Shown here: positions 36,045 to 44,458 of the stretch, in pieces
Position numbering within the stretch: position 1 is the stretch's first letter
How the letters are laid out: each line of letters begins with the position of its first letter
Assembly (NCBI GenBank): GCA_021202925.1
Contig: JAJQCD010000014.1
Coordinates: 124,001 to 188,000, forward strand
Source of the DNA: Clostridiales bacterium
GTDB lineage: Bacteria; Bacillota; Clostridia; Lachnospirales; Lachnospiraceae
DNA: 64,000 bases
Direction: 5' to 3'
Made by a program: the position numbers and the translations under genes
The notes under the pieces: model-generated
Seen by the model: the letters and a program-made list of their open reading frames with translations, nothing else
What the model was told of the DNA's origin: nothing
The model's database searches: none

Positions 36045-37256
36045 TTAATAAGCCAGCCGGTTCAGGCACGTTTCTAGCACTCTCACGCCTTTTTCCATAT
36101 CCTCTATCGACGCATATTCTTCCGGGCAGTGGCTCCGTCCACCCAGGCAGGGAATAAAAAGCATTCCCACCGGTCCCAGCTTCGCCATGTTGAGTGTGTC
36201 ATGTCCGGCACCGCTTGGCATCAGGCGGCAGGGATAGCCCAGTTCCTCACAGGCCTCCATAAGCATGGTCTTTAACTCCGGCGTCATCTCCGTAGCAAGA
36301 TTGTTTGGATACGGAATCCAGGTGATTTCACGCCCGCCCGGAGCCGCCTCCTCTTCACAGACTCTCTTTACCGCAGCCGCCATCTCCTGTTTGATTTCCT
36401 CTACCGGATGACGCAGGTCAACGGTAAAGCACACCTCGCCCGGAATCACATTTTCCGCGTCCGGCTTTGTCCAGATACGGCCTACCGTAATCACCCCGTC
36501 TCCCGAATTCTTCGCGATCTCGGGAAAACGGGCAATCGCACGCGCCGCATATACCATGGGATCTCTTCGGTCTGCCATCGGAACGGTTCCTGCGTGGCCC
36601 GCTTCGCCAGACATCGTCACACGAAACTGCTGCGTTCCAACAATCGAATCGACAACTCCAACAGGAATTCCGGCCTTTTCCAGCACCGGTCCCTGTTCAA
36701 TATGCATTTCCAGATAAGCGCCTACTTTGTCGCGCACGGCCTCATCCACCTGTTCTGCGTCCAGGCCGACTTCAGCCATCGCTTCTGCAATTGTCACACC
36801 ATTTACGTCCGTCTTTTCGCGGAACGTTGCCTTGTCGAGAGAGCCGGCAACCGCATGGCTGCCCATCAGGCCAATGGAGAATCGAGATCCCTCCTCCCCG
36901 GTAAAGGCTACCACTTCCATGGTGGTTTTCGGCTGTCCCTGCTTTTTCAGGATCTCCTTTACTGCCATGAGGCTTCCCAGTACGCCAAAAATACCGTCGT
37001 AATTTCCTCCGTTCCGCACCGAATCAATATGGGAGCCAGTGACAATCGGCAATGCCTCCGGATTCCTTCCATCCACCTTTCCCCATAGATTACCGGCCGC
37101 GTCTCTTCGCACCGTAAGCCCTGCCTCTTCCATCCATCCGGCCACCAGACGATACATTTCCGTCTCCTCCGGTGTATAGGAGCCTCTGTAGTAGCCGCCC
37201 TCCGCCGCCACTCCGATTTCAGACAACGCATCAAACCATTCTTTCAATTCTTTCAC
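36045..37256 (-). CDS. M20 family amidohydrolase (allantoate/N-carbamoyl-amino-acid hydrolase type)
   Basis: A 403-aa binuclear metal hydrolase of the AllC/HyuC group. The metal ligands are intact: TGSHIDSVRNGGNYDGIFGV (His, Asp), FTGEEGSRFS (Glu pair), MHIEQGPVLE (His) and SGAGHDTLNM (His). Members split allantoate, ureidoglycolate or N-carbamoyl-amino acids. The start is a GTG at 37256 with GGAGG upstream; the longer ATG reading at 37346 would overlap the previous gene and has no site. It is the last gene of the TRAP/LDH2/dihydroorotase-like operon and probably cleaves an N-carbamoyl or ureide intermediate. Confidence 0.9.
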   Translation of the reverse strand: MKELKEWFDALSEIGVAAEGGYYRGSYTPEETEMYRLVAGWMEEAGLTVRRDAAGNLWGKVDGRNPEALPIVTGSHIDSVRNGGNYDGIFGVLGSLMAVKEILKKQGQPKTTMEVVAFTGEEGSRFSIGLMGSHAVAGSLDKATFREKTDVNGVTIAEAMAEVGLDAEQVDEAVRDKVGAYLEMHIEQGPVLEKAGIPVGVVDSIVGTQQFRVTMSGEAGHAGTVPMADRRDPMVYAARAIARFPEIAKNSGDGVITVGRIWTKPDAENVIPGEVCFTVDLRHPVEEIKQEMAAAVKRVCEEEAAPGGREITWIPYPNNLATEMTPELKTMLMEACEELGYPCRLMPSGAGHDTLNMAKLGPVGMLFIPCLGGRSHCPEEYASIEDMEKGVRVLETCLNRLAY

Positions 37257-37288
37257 AACAAACCTCCGTGCTATTCCATCAAACTCGA

Positions 37289-38608
37289 TCAACCGATGAC
37301 TCGTCCATCCTTCATAACGACCTGTCCGCCACAGACTGTGACGCAAACTTTTCCTTTGAGTTCTCTACCCTCAAAAGGTCCCGGCGCTCCTCTCGTATAC
37401 AGTTGCTGGTGATTCACGGTCCACCGCTCGTTCTCGTCAATTAAAATAAGATCGGCGTCATACCCCGGGGAAATCCTCCCCTTCTGCGATGACAAACCAT
37501 ATATGTTTGCCGGATTCTCGCAGCAAAGCCTTCGGATATCCTCCAGATTCAGGAGTCCGCGGCTCCTTGCATCCAGAAGCAATGCCAGCTCCGTCTCCAG
37601 CCCTGTCATCCCACTGGCACAGGAGGCAAGCCTCTCCCGGTCTTTCTCTTTCACCATATGAGGCGCATGATCCGAGGCGATATAGTCTACCGTTCCGTCC
37701 CTCACCCCGTTCCACAGCTCATCCACATCCTGCTGTGTCCGCAGCGGCGGATGAATATGCGCGCCGGATCCATAAATCCGCAGCGCATCTCTGGTCAGGA
37801 ACAGATAATGAACGCAAATCTCCACATACACCAGGGCGTCCGGGTACAGATTTCTCATGGCGCGCACCGTCTCAAGCGCCTTTTTCGTGCTCACCATCCG
37901 AAGCACCACCGGCACATGAAAATAAGCTGCCATTGGGAAGATCCGCGCAATCGATAAGGCTTCCGTCTCTCCATCTGTCGCATCCGCGATCACGTCCGTC
38001 TCATCCTTCCCCAGATCCAACGACTGTTTTTTCCTCAGTGACTCAAGCTGCGGATCCATCAGATAAAAGCAAAGCGGGACGCACATTTCTTTTGCCTCCC
38101 GGAACAGACGAAGCCAGTCCCCCGTTCCATAGGAAAACATATCATCATAAACATCCATGGCAACCGCGCCGGCCTGTACAGATGGAACAATCCATCCAGG
38201 AGCCGCGGCGCATGTTCCTCCCGTCAGAGCCACATGAACCAGCGCCTTTTCATCCGCACTCTGCCTGACGAGCTGAATCGCCGCCCGGTTTGTCATAGGC
38301 GGATTGCAGTTTGGCATAGCCATAATGGTCGTCACACCGCCGTTGGCTGCCGCCATCGTCGCACTCCGCCAATCCTCCTTCCCGGTATATCCCGGATCTC
38401 TTGTATGAACATGGGCGTCAATCATTCCCGGCAAGAGGAACCGGCCTCCGGCCTCTATTCGTTCTCTGCTCTCGCATTCGCAACTCTCTCCGGTATGAGA
38501 CGGATCCCGCGCCGGCCTGAGCCAGACAATTTTCTCCCCTTCTATTCCCACATCCCAGCGGGCTTCGGTTTCATCCAACCGCGCTCCCGCTATGACCAGA
38601 TCACACAT
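37289..38608 (-). CDS. Dihydroorotase/allantoinase-like amidohydrolase with altered metal site
   Basis: The protein (439 aa) has the overall plan of cyclic amidases (dihydroorotase, allantoinase, hydantoinase). IDAHVHTRDPG keeps the HxH pair (residues 66-68) and DYIASDHAPH keeps the catalytic Asp (313). But the position of the carbamylated Lys (after VGFK in allantoinase) reads AVAMDVY with Met151. The first of the two later His ligands aligns with PLCFYLMD (Tyr182), and the second with PVVLRMVST (Arg237). So about three of the six usual ligands are gone. It is unlikely to work like a standard binuclear enzyme. It lies between the LDH2 and M20 genes; a ring-opening or binding role on the pathway substrate is inferred. 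Confidence 0.82.
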   Translation of the reverse strand: MCDLVIAGARLDETEARWDVGIEGEKIVWLRPARDPSHTGESCECESRERIEAGGRFLLPGMIDAHVHTRDPGYTGKEDWRSATMAAANGGVTTIMAMPNCNPPMTNRAAIQLVRQSADEKALVHVALTGGTCAAAPGWIVPSVQAGAVAMDVYDDMFSYGTGDWLRLFREAKEMCVPLCFYLMDPQLESLRKKQSLDLGKDETDVIADATDGETEALSIARIFPMAAYFHVPVVLRMVSTKKALETVRAMRNLYPDALVYVEICVHYLFLTRDALRIYGSGAHIHPPLRTQQDVDELWNGVRDGTVDYIASDHAPHMVKEKDRERLASCASGMTGLETELALLLDARSRGLLNLEDIRRLCCENPANIYGLSSQKGRISPGYDADLILIDENERWTVNHQQLYTRGAPGPFEGRELKGKVCVTVCGGQVVMKDGRVIG

Positions 38609-38629
38609 CCATCTTCCCCCTGTCTTTCA

Positions 38630-39745
38630 TCAGGCCGTTCCAGGGAATGGGATCCCCGTTTCCTCTCCGACGGCCACAAGATTCTTTGCAAGAGAAACAT
38701 GTAGCGGAATTCCCTCTGCCCGGCGCTTCTCTGACGTCAGAAAGCTTCTCTCCCCCGGAACGTAAATCTCACCTGCTCCCTTTGCCTTTGGGCAGTCCTT
38801 CAGGTGCTGTACATACTGATCGACCCTTGTCTTAAATTCATCCAGTGGCATGAATGAATCAATCCGAATCGCTCCAAGGAAATGAGATACTCCTGTATTT
38901 TCATCATGATTACCATAAAATCCCAGTTCATCTGCTACCCTGCCGCCACTCAGGACTCCTGTAAGAATCTCCGCCATGCAGCTTAGAGCATAGCCCTTAT
39001 GGCCTCCAAAGGGCAGCATCAGTCCGTTCATTCCTTCCGTGACGTCCGTTGTCGGTTCACCATCGGCCGTAACCGCCCAGTTGGACGGTATCGTCATTTC
39101 TCCCCTCATTGCCATCATAGCCATGCGGGTCCATCCCACTACAGTACATGCCATATCAAATACCACCGGGAAACGTATGCCTGGCACAGCAAAAGACCAT
39201 GGGCTCGTTCCTAAAAGACGCTGCGTTCCTCCCGGAGGTGCCATTTGCGGAGTGCCGTTTGTAATACAGATACCGATGCAGCCATTTTCCGTGGCATAGC
39301 GCGAGTATATCCGATTTGCTGTCAGCGTATTGGAATTGCCCACGCTGACAAAGCCCACTCCGTTTTCGTTGGCCTTCCTGACAGCCATTTCCATGGCTCT
39401 CCACCCCATAACCTGGCCATATCCTCCTTCACCATCGCACCTGGCCGTAGTTGGCGTCTCATACAATACACGCAACTTTGCTTTCGGATTATCTCCTCCC
39501 GCCTTCGCTCGGCTGATGTACATGGGAAACTTCAATACGCCATGAGTATCTACTCCCATCAAATCCGTTTCCACCAGGACATTGGCCATCACGTCGGCAT
39601 CCTCTTTCGACATTCCGATGTGGACCAGGACCTTTGAACACCAGCTCTTCAGTTCGTCTGCCTGCACACTATTCGGTAACTTTTCCTCCTCTTCATTATC
39701 AGAACCAGAAAAACTATAAGGTGCCAAATTTCGTTTCTCAAGCAT
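38630..39745 (-). CDS. LDH2 family NAD(P)-dependent 2-hydroxyacid dehydrogenase
   Basis: The protein (371 aa) belongs to the malate/L-lactate dehydrogenase-2 family (AllD, YiaK, ComC). TDLMGVDTHGVLKFPMYI carries the catalytic His, and GLMLPFGGHKGYALSCMAEI the conserved C-terminal block. Relatives act on ureidoglycolate, 2,3-diketo-L-gulonate or sulfolactate. The N-terminal 28 residues before the conserved core are poorly conserved and acidic. AGGAGGG lies upstream of ATG. Presence next to a TRAP system recalls yiaK-yiaMNO; presence next to cyclic-amide hydrolases recalls allantoin operons. Both readings remain open. Confidence 0.88.
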   Translation of the reverse strand: MLEKRNLAPYSFSGSDNEEEEKLPNSVQADELKSWCSKVLVHIGMSKEDADVMANVLVETDLMGVDTHGVLKFPMYISRAKAGGDNPKAKLRVLYETPTTARCDGEGGYGQVMGWRAMEMAVRKANENGVGFVSVGNSNTLTANRIYSRYATENGCIGICITNGTPQMAPPGGTQRLLGTSPWSFAVPGIRFPVVFDMACTVVGWTRMAMMAMRGEMTIPSNWAVTADGEPTTDVTEGMNGLMLPFGGHKGYALSCMAEILTGVLSGGRVADELGFYGNHDENTGVSHFLGAIRIDSFMPLDEFKTRVDQYVQHLKDCPKAKGAGEIYVPGERSFLTSEKRRAEGIPLHVSLAKNLVAVGEETGIPFPGTA

Positions 39746-39765
39746 AACTTCTTCCCTCCTGAATA

Positions 39766-41043
39766 TTATATCCCGATCAGTAAATTAGGCAGCCAGACAA
39801 CCGCATCAGGAAAGAGCGCCATCGTAATCAAAGCAGCAAATAAAGCCAGAAAATACGGCGCAGCCTCTCGCATGAAATCCGCCAGACTGACCTTAGTAAT
39901 ACTTGTTGTAATATACATAACCATTCCAACCGGCGGTGTGATCTGTCCGATCATCAACGCTACCACCATAACGACACCAAAATAGATTGGATTAATGCCA
40001 TAACTGTTGATCAAAGGCAAGACAATCGGCACAGTCAGCAATGTAATCGCCACACCATCCATAAAAAGACCAATCAAAAGATAAAAGAGTATCAGCACTG
40101 CCATAACCATCGCCGCACTGTCTGTTGTCATGAGGAAAACCGACAGGATCTTCTGCGGAATACTGTCGAGCGCGGCTACCCAGCCCATAACGTTCGACGC
40201 AGCAACGATGATCATCGTCGTGGCCGTCAGGCTTGTCGTTCTCAGAATAATACCCGGAATATCCTTTATGGTTATCTCCTTATAAACAAAGCCCAGAATA
40301 CCCGCATAGACAGCCGCCGCCACCGATGCCTCTGTCGGCGTGTACCAGCCAAACAGGATGCCTCCCATGATAATGATCGGTGTCAGAAGTGGCAGGAATC
40401 CCTCCTTTAACGCATGGAGAAAGTTGGACCAGGAGAATTTTGTCACAACGCCATAGCCTCGTTTTTTTGATATAAACCAGGTAACGATCATCTCATAAAA
40501 ACAGATAACGACCCCGGGCAAAAGTCCCGCCACGAACATCTTTCCCACGGAAACGCTGGCTACACTCGCATAGATCAGCATGTTTATGCTGGGAGGAATC
40601 ACCGGACCTATAACCGCGGAGCAGGCGGTGACAGCCGCCGCAAAAGGTTTCGGATACCCTTTCTCCACCATCTCCGGAATCAGAATCACGCTGGTAGTCG
40701 CCGCATCAGCCGAAGCTGAACCGGACATTCCCGCCATGACGGTACTGCTGAGGATATTCACATGAGCCAGGCCACCTCGAAACTGGCCGACAACCGCCTG
40801 AGCCAGATTCATAATACGCCTGGTTGTCCCTCCTGAATTCATCAGCTCTCCTGTCAACAGGTAAAACGGAACCGCCATCAGCGTAAACGAATTGACCCCC
40901 CGGAACAACTGATTCGCAATACCCACCATTGAGATGGAATCCTGCGTCAGGATAAAAATCACACAGCCGATTCCCATCGCCACAAACACAGGTGCACCGG
41001 TGAATATAAGAAGAATCATAATCCCAAACATGATGATTGCCAT
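39766..41043 (-). CDS. TRAP transporter large permease (DctM family)
   Basis: A 425-aa integral membrane protein with about twelve hydrophobic segments. AVPFYLLTGELMNSGGTTRRI, MSGSASADAATTSVILIPEM and GPVIPPSINMLIYASVA are hallmark DctM blocks, as is GQITPPVGMVMYI near the end. It forms the Na+-driven translocation channel. It lies 3 bp after the small permease and is translated from a very purine-rich leader (GAGGAGAGGAGGGAG). Confidence 0.95.
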   Translation of the reverse strand: MAIIMFGIMILLIFTGAPVFVAMGIGCVIFILTQDSISMVGIANQLFRGVNSFTLMAVPFYLLTGELMNSGGTTRRIMNLAQAVVGQFRGGLAHVNILSSTVMAGMSGSASADAATTSVILIPEMVEKGYPKPFAAAVTACSAVIGPVIPPSINMLIYASVASVSVGKMFVAGLLPGVVICFYEMIVTWFISKKRGYGVVTKFSWSNFLHALKEGFLPLLTPIIIMGGILFGWYTPTEASVAAAVYAGILGFVYKEITIKDIPGIILRTTSLTATTMIIVAASNVMGWVAALDSIPQKILSVFLMTTDSAAMVMAVLILFYLLIGLFMDGVAITLLTVPIVLPLINSYGINPIYFGVVMVVALMIGQITPPVGMVMYITTSITKVSLADFMREAAPYFLALFAALITMALFPDAVVWLPNLLIGI

Positions 41044-41046
41044 GTT

Positions 41047-41574
41047 CTACTCCCTCCTCTCCTGCCCGGCGTCTGTTTCACTGTTATTTCCTTTTCTCTG
41101 AACTCTCCGGATCACATCGAGACAGACCGCCACCAACATGATCAGGCCGCCCACCATGATTGCAGAGTTCCACCAGGCCATCGGCATATTAAAATATTTT
41201 CTCAGCGTAGCAACCGCCTGCGTCCCTGTACTCTTCACAAGAATATAGCCGCCGCCTGTCATAACCAAACAGAACACGATTGTCATAAGATCATTAAACA
41301 CCTCTACCACGTGACGGATTCCAGGAGGCATCTTGTCCAGCACGAAAGTCACTCGGATATGCTTTCCCTCCATCATGGCCAATCCGCTGCCGAGAAATAC
41401 CAGATAGACAAGAAGGTAACGCCCCACTTCGTCAGTCCACATGACATCAAAATTTATAAATGGTACATTTCTCGAGAGAATCATCAGAAGCAGCGAAACC
41501 GTCAGCGCAAGGAAGCACACCACGCACAATGCCTGAATGATCGTAAACATGATTTTTCTCAACTTCACCGGCAT
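41047..41574 (-). CDS. TRAP transporter small permease (DctQ family)
   Basis: A 175-aa protein with four hydrophobic helices (about 13-35, 50-70, 90-110, 132-155). NFDVMWTDEVGRYLLVYLVF and GSGLAMMEGKHIRVTFVLD match the conserved DctQ region. It forms the accessory membrane subunit. It lies between the binding protein and the large permease. Confidence 0.92.
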   Translation of the reverse strand: MPVKLRKIMFTIIQALCVVCFLALTVSLLLMILSRNVPFINFDVMWTDEVGRYLLVYLVFLGSGLAMMEGKHIRVTFVLDKMPPGIRHVVEVFNDLMTIVFCLVMTGGGYILVKSTGTQAVATLRKYFNMPMAWWNSAIMVGGLIMLVAVCLDVIRRVQRKGNNSETDAGQERRE

Positions 41575-41596
41575 CTCCTTTCTGATTATTTACAAT

Positions 41597-41625
41597 CGGC
41601 TACAGCTCACCATGCGCTGTAGCCG
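41597..41625 (-). other. Stem-loop between TRAP binding protein and small permease
   Basis: CGGCTACAGC pairs perfectly with GCTGTAGCCG around a 9-nt loop. No T-run follows, so it is probably an mRNA-stabilising or processing element that raises binding-protein levels. Confidence 0.6.
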
Positions 41626-41648
41626 GTTATCAAATAATATCCTGTTGT

Positions 41649-42734
41649 TTACATTCCCTTAATCTGCTCGATCCACTCTGCCGGAACCGTTCCAAGAGAC
41701 TCCGGTACTCCTTCGCATGCCTCGCGGAAAGATTCGATATCCTCCGGTTCATTTACTTCAACGCCCGCCTGCCGGATATTCTCAACCAGTTCATCCTCCA
41801 CGCCACTCAGATAATCTCTCTGATACTGCTCTGCTTCTTCGACCGCATTCCTGATCATCTCCTGATCCGCTCCAGACAGGCCGTTCAGCCATTCGTTGTT
41901 GGCCAGAATGAAATTGGTACCCAGCATATGATGCGTCAGCGTCACATATTTCTGAACCTCCTGAAAACTCTGCGCCCAGAATGTAGAGGCCGGATTGTCC
42001 TGACCGTCGGCCACTCCTTGCTGAAGAGCCATATACAGCTCATTCAGGCTGACGGTAACCGTCGTCGCACCCATGGCGTTAAACGTAGCTGAATATACTT
42101 CCATATCCGGAACACGAATTTTCATTCCCTTCAGATCATCAACCGACTGAATCGGTTTTACATTGTTGGAAATATTTCTCCAGCCAATCGATACATATCC
42201 CAATAGAGCCAGACCATTATCCTCAAAGCGGCTGCCGAGTTCATCAAACAGGAAACCATCAAAGCAGGAATACGCATGGTCGTAATCACGATAGAGGAAT
42301 GGCATGTCCGTAACCGCTGTTTCCGGAACCCATGAAGTAGTCGAGCTTCCGACAAACATGTCCTGCTGCCCCATTAACATCCCCTCTATCATTTCACGGT
42401 CATTGCCCAGTATCGCGTTCGGATAAATCTCAACCGTAATATGTCCATTGCTCTCTTCCTCCACCAGTTCCTTGAACTTCCCTGCAAACACCTGATACTG
42501 GTGTTCCTCTGTCCCGGAATGACCAAAGCGGATCACAACCGGGGCCGAGTCAGCCTCCCCTTCGGTTTCTGCTTCCGCTACCGCTTCTGCTTCGGTCTCC
42601 GCGCTGGTCGTTGCGGCAGCTGTCGTTGTCCCGGATGCCGTCTGACTCCCCCCGGAACCCGAACAACCCGCCATCATTCCGGCCACCATCGTCACCGCAG
42701 ACACAACCGCTAATAATTTCCCCCATTTTTTCAT
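41649..42734 (-). CDS. TRAP transporter substrate-binding lipoprotein (DctP family)
   Basis: The protein (361 aa) has a lipoprotein signal with MAGC lipobox (Cys23), an Ala/Thr/Glu linker, and a DctP domain beginning VIRFGHSGTEEHQY. GMKIRVPDMEVYSATFNAMGA contains the conserved Arg that binds the ligand carboxylate in this family, and VSLNELYMALQQGVADGQDNP the second signature. Ligands are usually sugar acids, hydroxy acids or keto acids, so a carboxylate group in the substrate is likely. AAAGGAGG lies upstream of ATG. Confidence 0.95.
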   Translation of the reverse strand: MKKWGKLLAVVSAVTMVAGMMAGCSGSGGSQTASGTTTAAATTSAETEAEAVAEAETEGEADSAPVVIRFGHSGTEEHQYQVFAGKFKELVEEESNGHITVEIYPNAILGNDREMIEGMLMGQQDMFVGSSTTSWVPETAVTDMPFLYRDYDHAYSCFDGFLFDELGSRFEDNGLALLGYVSIGWRNISNNVKPIQSVDDLKGMKIRVPDMEVYSATFNAMGATTVTVSLNELYMALQQGVADGQDNPASTFWAQSFQEVQKYVTLTHHMLGTNFILANNEWLNGLSGADQEMIRNAVEEAEQYQRDYLSGVEDELVENIRQAGVEVNEPEDIESFREACEGVPESLGTVPAEWIEQIKGM

Positions 42735-42765
42735 GATTTTCCTCCTTTGCGTTTGCTTTTTATTG

Positions 42766-43572
42766 TTATGATCGCAACTCTTTCACCTTATCCATGAACG
42801 CCCGAACCCTGCTCTCGTCCACTTCGTTTTCAAAAATACCATCCACTTTAAACGTAGTCGCGCACACAGCCCCGTCAGCAACCGAAAGCTGTCGCTGGAT
42901 ATTGTTCACGTTGCAGCCCGTATTGCATAATACCGGCGTATGGCGCACCACATCCTTTACCTGTTTCAGTACCTGAGTATCGGTCTCGCTTCCCGCGGTC
43001 AGCCCCGATACACACAACGCATCTGGCGCGTGATTGAATTCTGTCGAACGTGCAATTTCCTTAATGTCCCGATCCGCCAGATATTTCGCCGCCTCCGGCA
43101 CGATATTAAACAGCATCCTGACATTTTTCGCTCCGATACGCGCCCTGTGGCGAGCCGTCCGGCCGGCGTCTGTGTTCCACAGTCCAAAATCACTGGCATA
43201 CACGCCGGAAATGATCTCCCGGATAAACTGCCCTTCCACCGCTTTCGCCAGATCCAGCGACGCGATGGGATCCCAGAGGCAATTGACGCCGTATGGAATT
43301 TTAATTTTATCCTTCAGCTCTCCTATGACATACGCCATGGCCGCAATCGTGATCGGCTCTACCTTGGTCAGATATGGAAGGCTGAATTCATTTGAAAACA
43401 TGATGCCATCTACTCCGCCCTCCTGCAAAGCAGTGAGATCGTGAAGCGCGCAGGTAATCACCTTCTCCATTCCGCCCTTCTCGTCATAACCCGGATCTCC
43501 CGGCAGTGCCTGCAAATGGCACATCGCGATAATCGGTTTTTCCACATGAAATAATTCTTGCATCCAGCTCAT
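42766..43572 (-). CDS. BtpA/SgcQ family protein
   Basis: A 268-aa TIM-barrel-type protein of the BtpA family. KPIIAMCHLQALPGDPGYD is the N-terminal signature, and VDGIMFSNEFSLPYL, YGVNCLWDPIASL and DALCVSGLTAGSETD follow. In E. coli sgcQ sits with an epimerase-like gene (sgcE) and a regulator, similar to this locus. No reaction is established for the subfamily. It is the first gene of the minus operon with AGGAGG before ATG. Confidence 0.88.
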   Translation of the reverse strand: MSWMQELFHVEKPIIAMCHLQALPGDPGYDEKGGMEKVITCALHDLTALQEGGVDGIMFSNEFSLPYLTKVEPITIAAMAYVIGELKDKIKIPYGVNCLWDPIASLDLAKAVEGQFIREIISGVYASDFGLWNTDAGRTARHRARIGAKNVRMLFNIVPEAAKYLADRDIKEIARSTEFNHAPDALCVSGLTAGSETDTQVLKQVKDVVRHTPVLCNTGCNVNNIQRQLSVADGAVCATTFKVDGIFENEVDESRVRAFMDKVKELRS

Positions 43573-43645
43573 TGAAAGTTCCTCCTACTTGTTGATGGCT
43601 TCTGTGCCTTCATTAATGTGCTGCCTTACTTTTTATATTTTATAA

Positions 43646-43658
43646 TTGTATCATACAA
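43646..43658. promoter_or_regulatory. Operator-like palindrome TTGTA-TCA-TACAA
   Basis: A perfect 5-3-5 inverted repeat that overlaps the -10 box of the minus promoter. The shape resembles GntR-family sites; a DeoR-family regulator is the only one encoded in the locus. Confidence 0.5.
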
Positions 43659-43678
43659 CTTTATTGATTCAATGTCAA
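43650..43678 (-). promoter_or_regulatory. Promoter of the BtpA/TRAP operon
   Basis: TTGACA, a 17-bp spacer and TATGAT on the minus strand. Confidence 0.8.
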
Positions 43679-43699
43679 CAATATTTGAAAATATATTGT
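43678..43699. promoter_or_regulatory. Inverted repeat ACAATAT-N8-ATATTGT
   Basis: Seven-bp perfect arms lie directly upstream of the minus -35 box, between the divergent promoters, where an activator or repressor could serve both operons. Confidence 0.4.
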
Positions 43700-43738
43700 A
43701 ATTTAAGTCCGTATTTTGATTATTTTATTTCAAATCTG

Positions 43739-43767
43739 TTGATTTTTTCTTCACCCGCGTATATAAT
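43739..43767 (+). promoter_or_regulatory. Promoter of the epimerase/kinase operon
   Basis: TTGATT, a 17-bp spacer and TATAAT, 46 bp upstream of the first gene. Confidence 0.75.
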
Positions 43768-43813
43768 GTTCTTATTATTAACCGTATCCATATTTTAGAA
43801 AGGAAGTACAGTT

Positions 43814-44458
43814 ATGCTGAAAATTTTGCCATCCATCGCGTCTGCCGACCCACTGGCCCTTCGCGATGAAATCGCACAGATTCAGAGCATCGGCAGGCTG
43901 CATCTGGATATCGAAGACGGAAACTTTATCGACAATATTACATTTGGTCTCAGAACCATCACAGCGATTGCCCGTGAATTTCATGGTTCGCTAGACGCGC
44001 ACCTGATGACCACAAAACCAGAATGCTGGCTTCAGCCATTGGCCGAATGCGGTGTCTCTGCCATATGCGGCCACATAGAAGCACTTCCCTATCCGAGACA
44101 GTTTCTGAGACATGCCAGATCGCTCGGAATGAAAGCCGGGCTGGCCTTTAACCTGAAGACCGGCCCGACGAATTTGCTTCCTTATAAGAATGACCTGGAC
44201 TATGTTCTAGTCATGACATCCGAGCCGGATTATGGAGAACAGACCTTTTTCGAATGTTCTTTCAAACGAATCGAGCAGTTCAGGAATCTTCTGGCTCCGG
44301 AAACAGAGCTCTGGTGCGACGGCGGCATCTGTCCCGGACACCTCCCTCAGCTCCGTGCCTCGGGTGCTTCCGTCGCCGTCATGGGGCGTGCCATCTTTTC
44401 TGATGACAATCCCAAAAACAGACTCGATCTGCTGGAAAGAGAGGCAAACAACTTATGA
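43814..44458 (+). CDS. Ribulose-phosphate 3-epimerase-like protein (SgcE type)
   Basis: The protein (214 aa) is a TIM barrel similar to pentulose-phosphate 3-epimerases. LHLDIEDGNFIDNITFG matches the metal-binding HxD segment (usually HxDxMDGxFVPNITFG), DAHLMTTKPE has the third His, and LWCDGGICP the catalytic Asp block. All metal ligands appear intact, but the segments differ from housekeeping Rpe, as in E. coli SgcE or AlsE. It probably interconverts a pentulose or hexulose phosphate at C3. It overlaps the next gene by 4 nt. Confidence 0.88.
   Translation: MLKILPSIASADPLALRDEIAQIQSIGRLHLDIEDGNFIDNITFGLRTITAIAREFHGSLDAHLMTTKPECWLQPLAECGVSAICGHIEALPYPRQFLRHARSLGMKAGLAFNLKTGPTNLLPYKNDLDYVLVMTSEPDYGEQTFFECSFKRIEQFRNLLAPETELWCDGGICPGHLPQLRASGASVAVMGRAIFSDDNPKNRLDLLEREANNL

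Noticed and set aside
36045..39745. Plain allantoin degradation operon
   Set aside because: The allantoinase-like protein lacks key metal ligands, the importer is TRAP type, and the linked genes process sugar phosphates; allantoin is only one possibility.
43814..44458. 3-keto-L-gulonate-6-phosphate decarboxylase (SgbH/UlaD)
   Set aside because: The metal-binding and Asp blocks match pentulose-phosphate epimerases rather than the decarboxylase branch.
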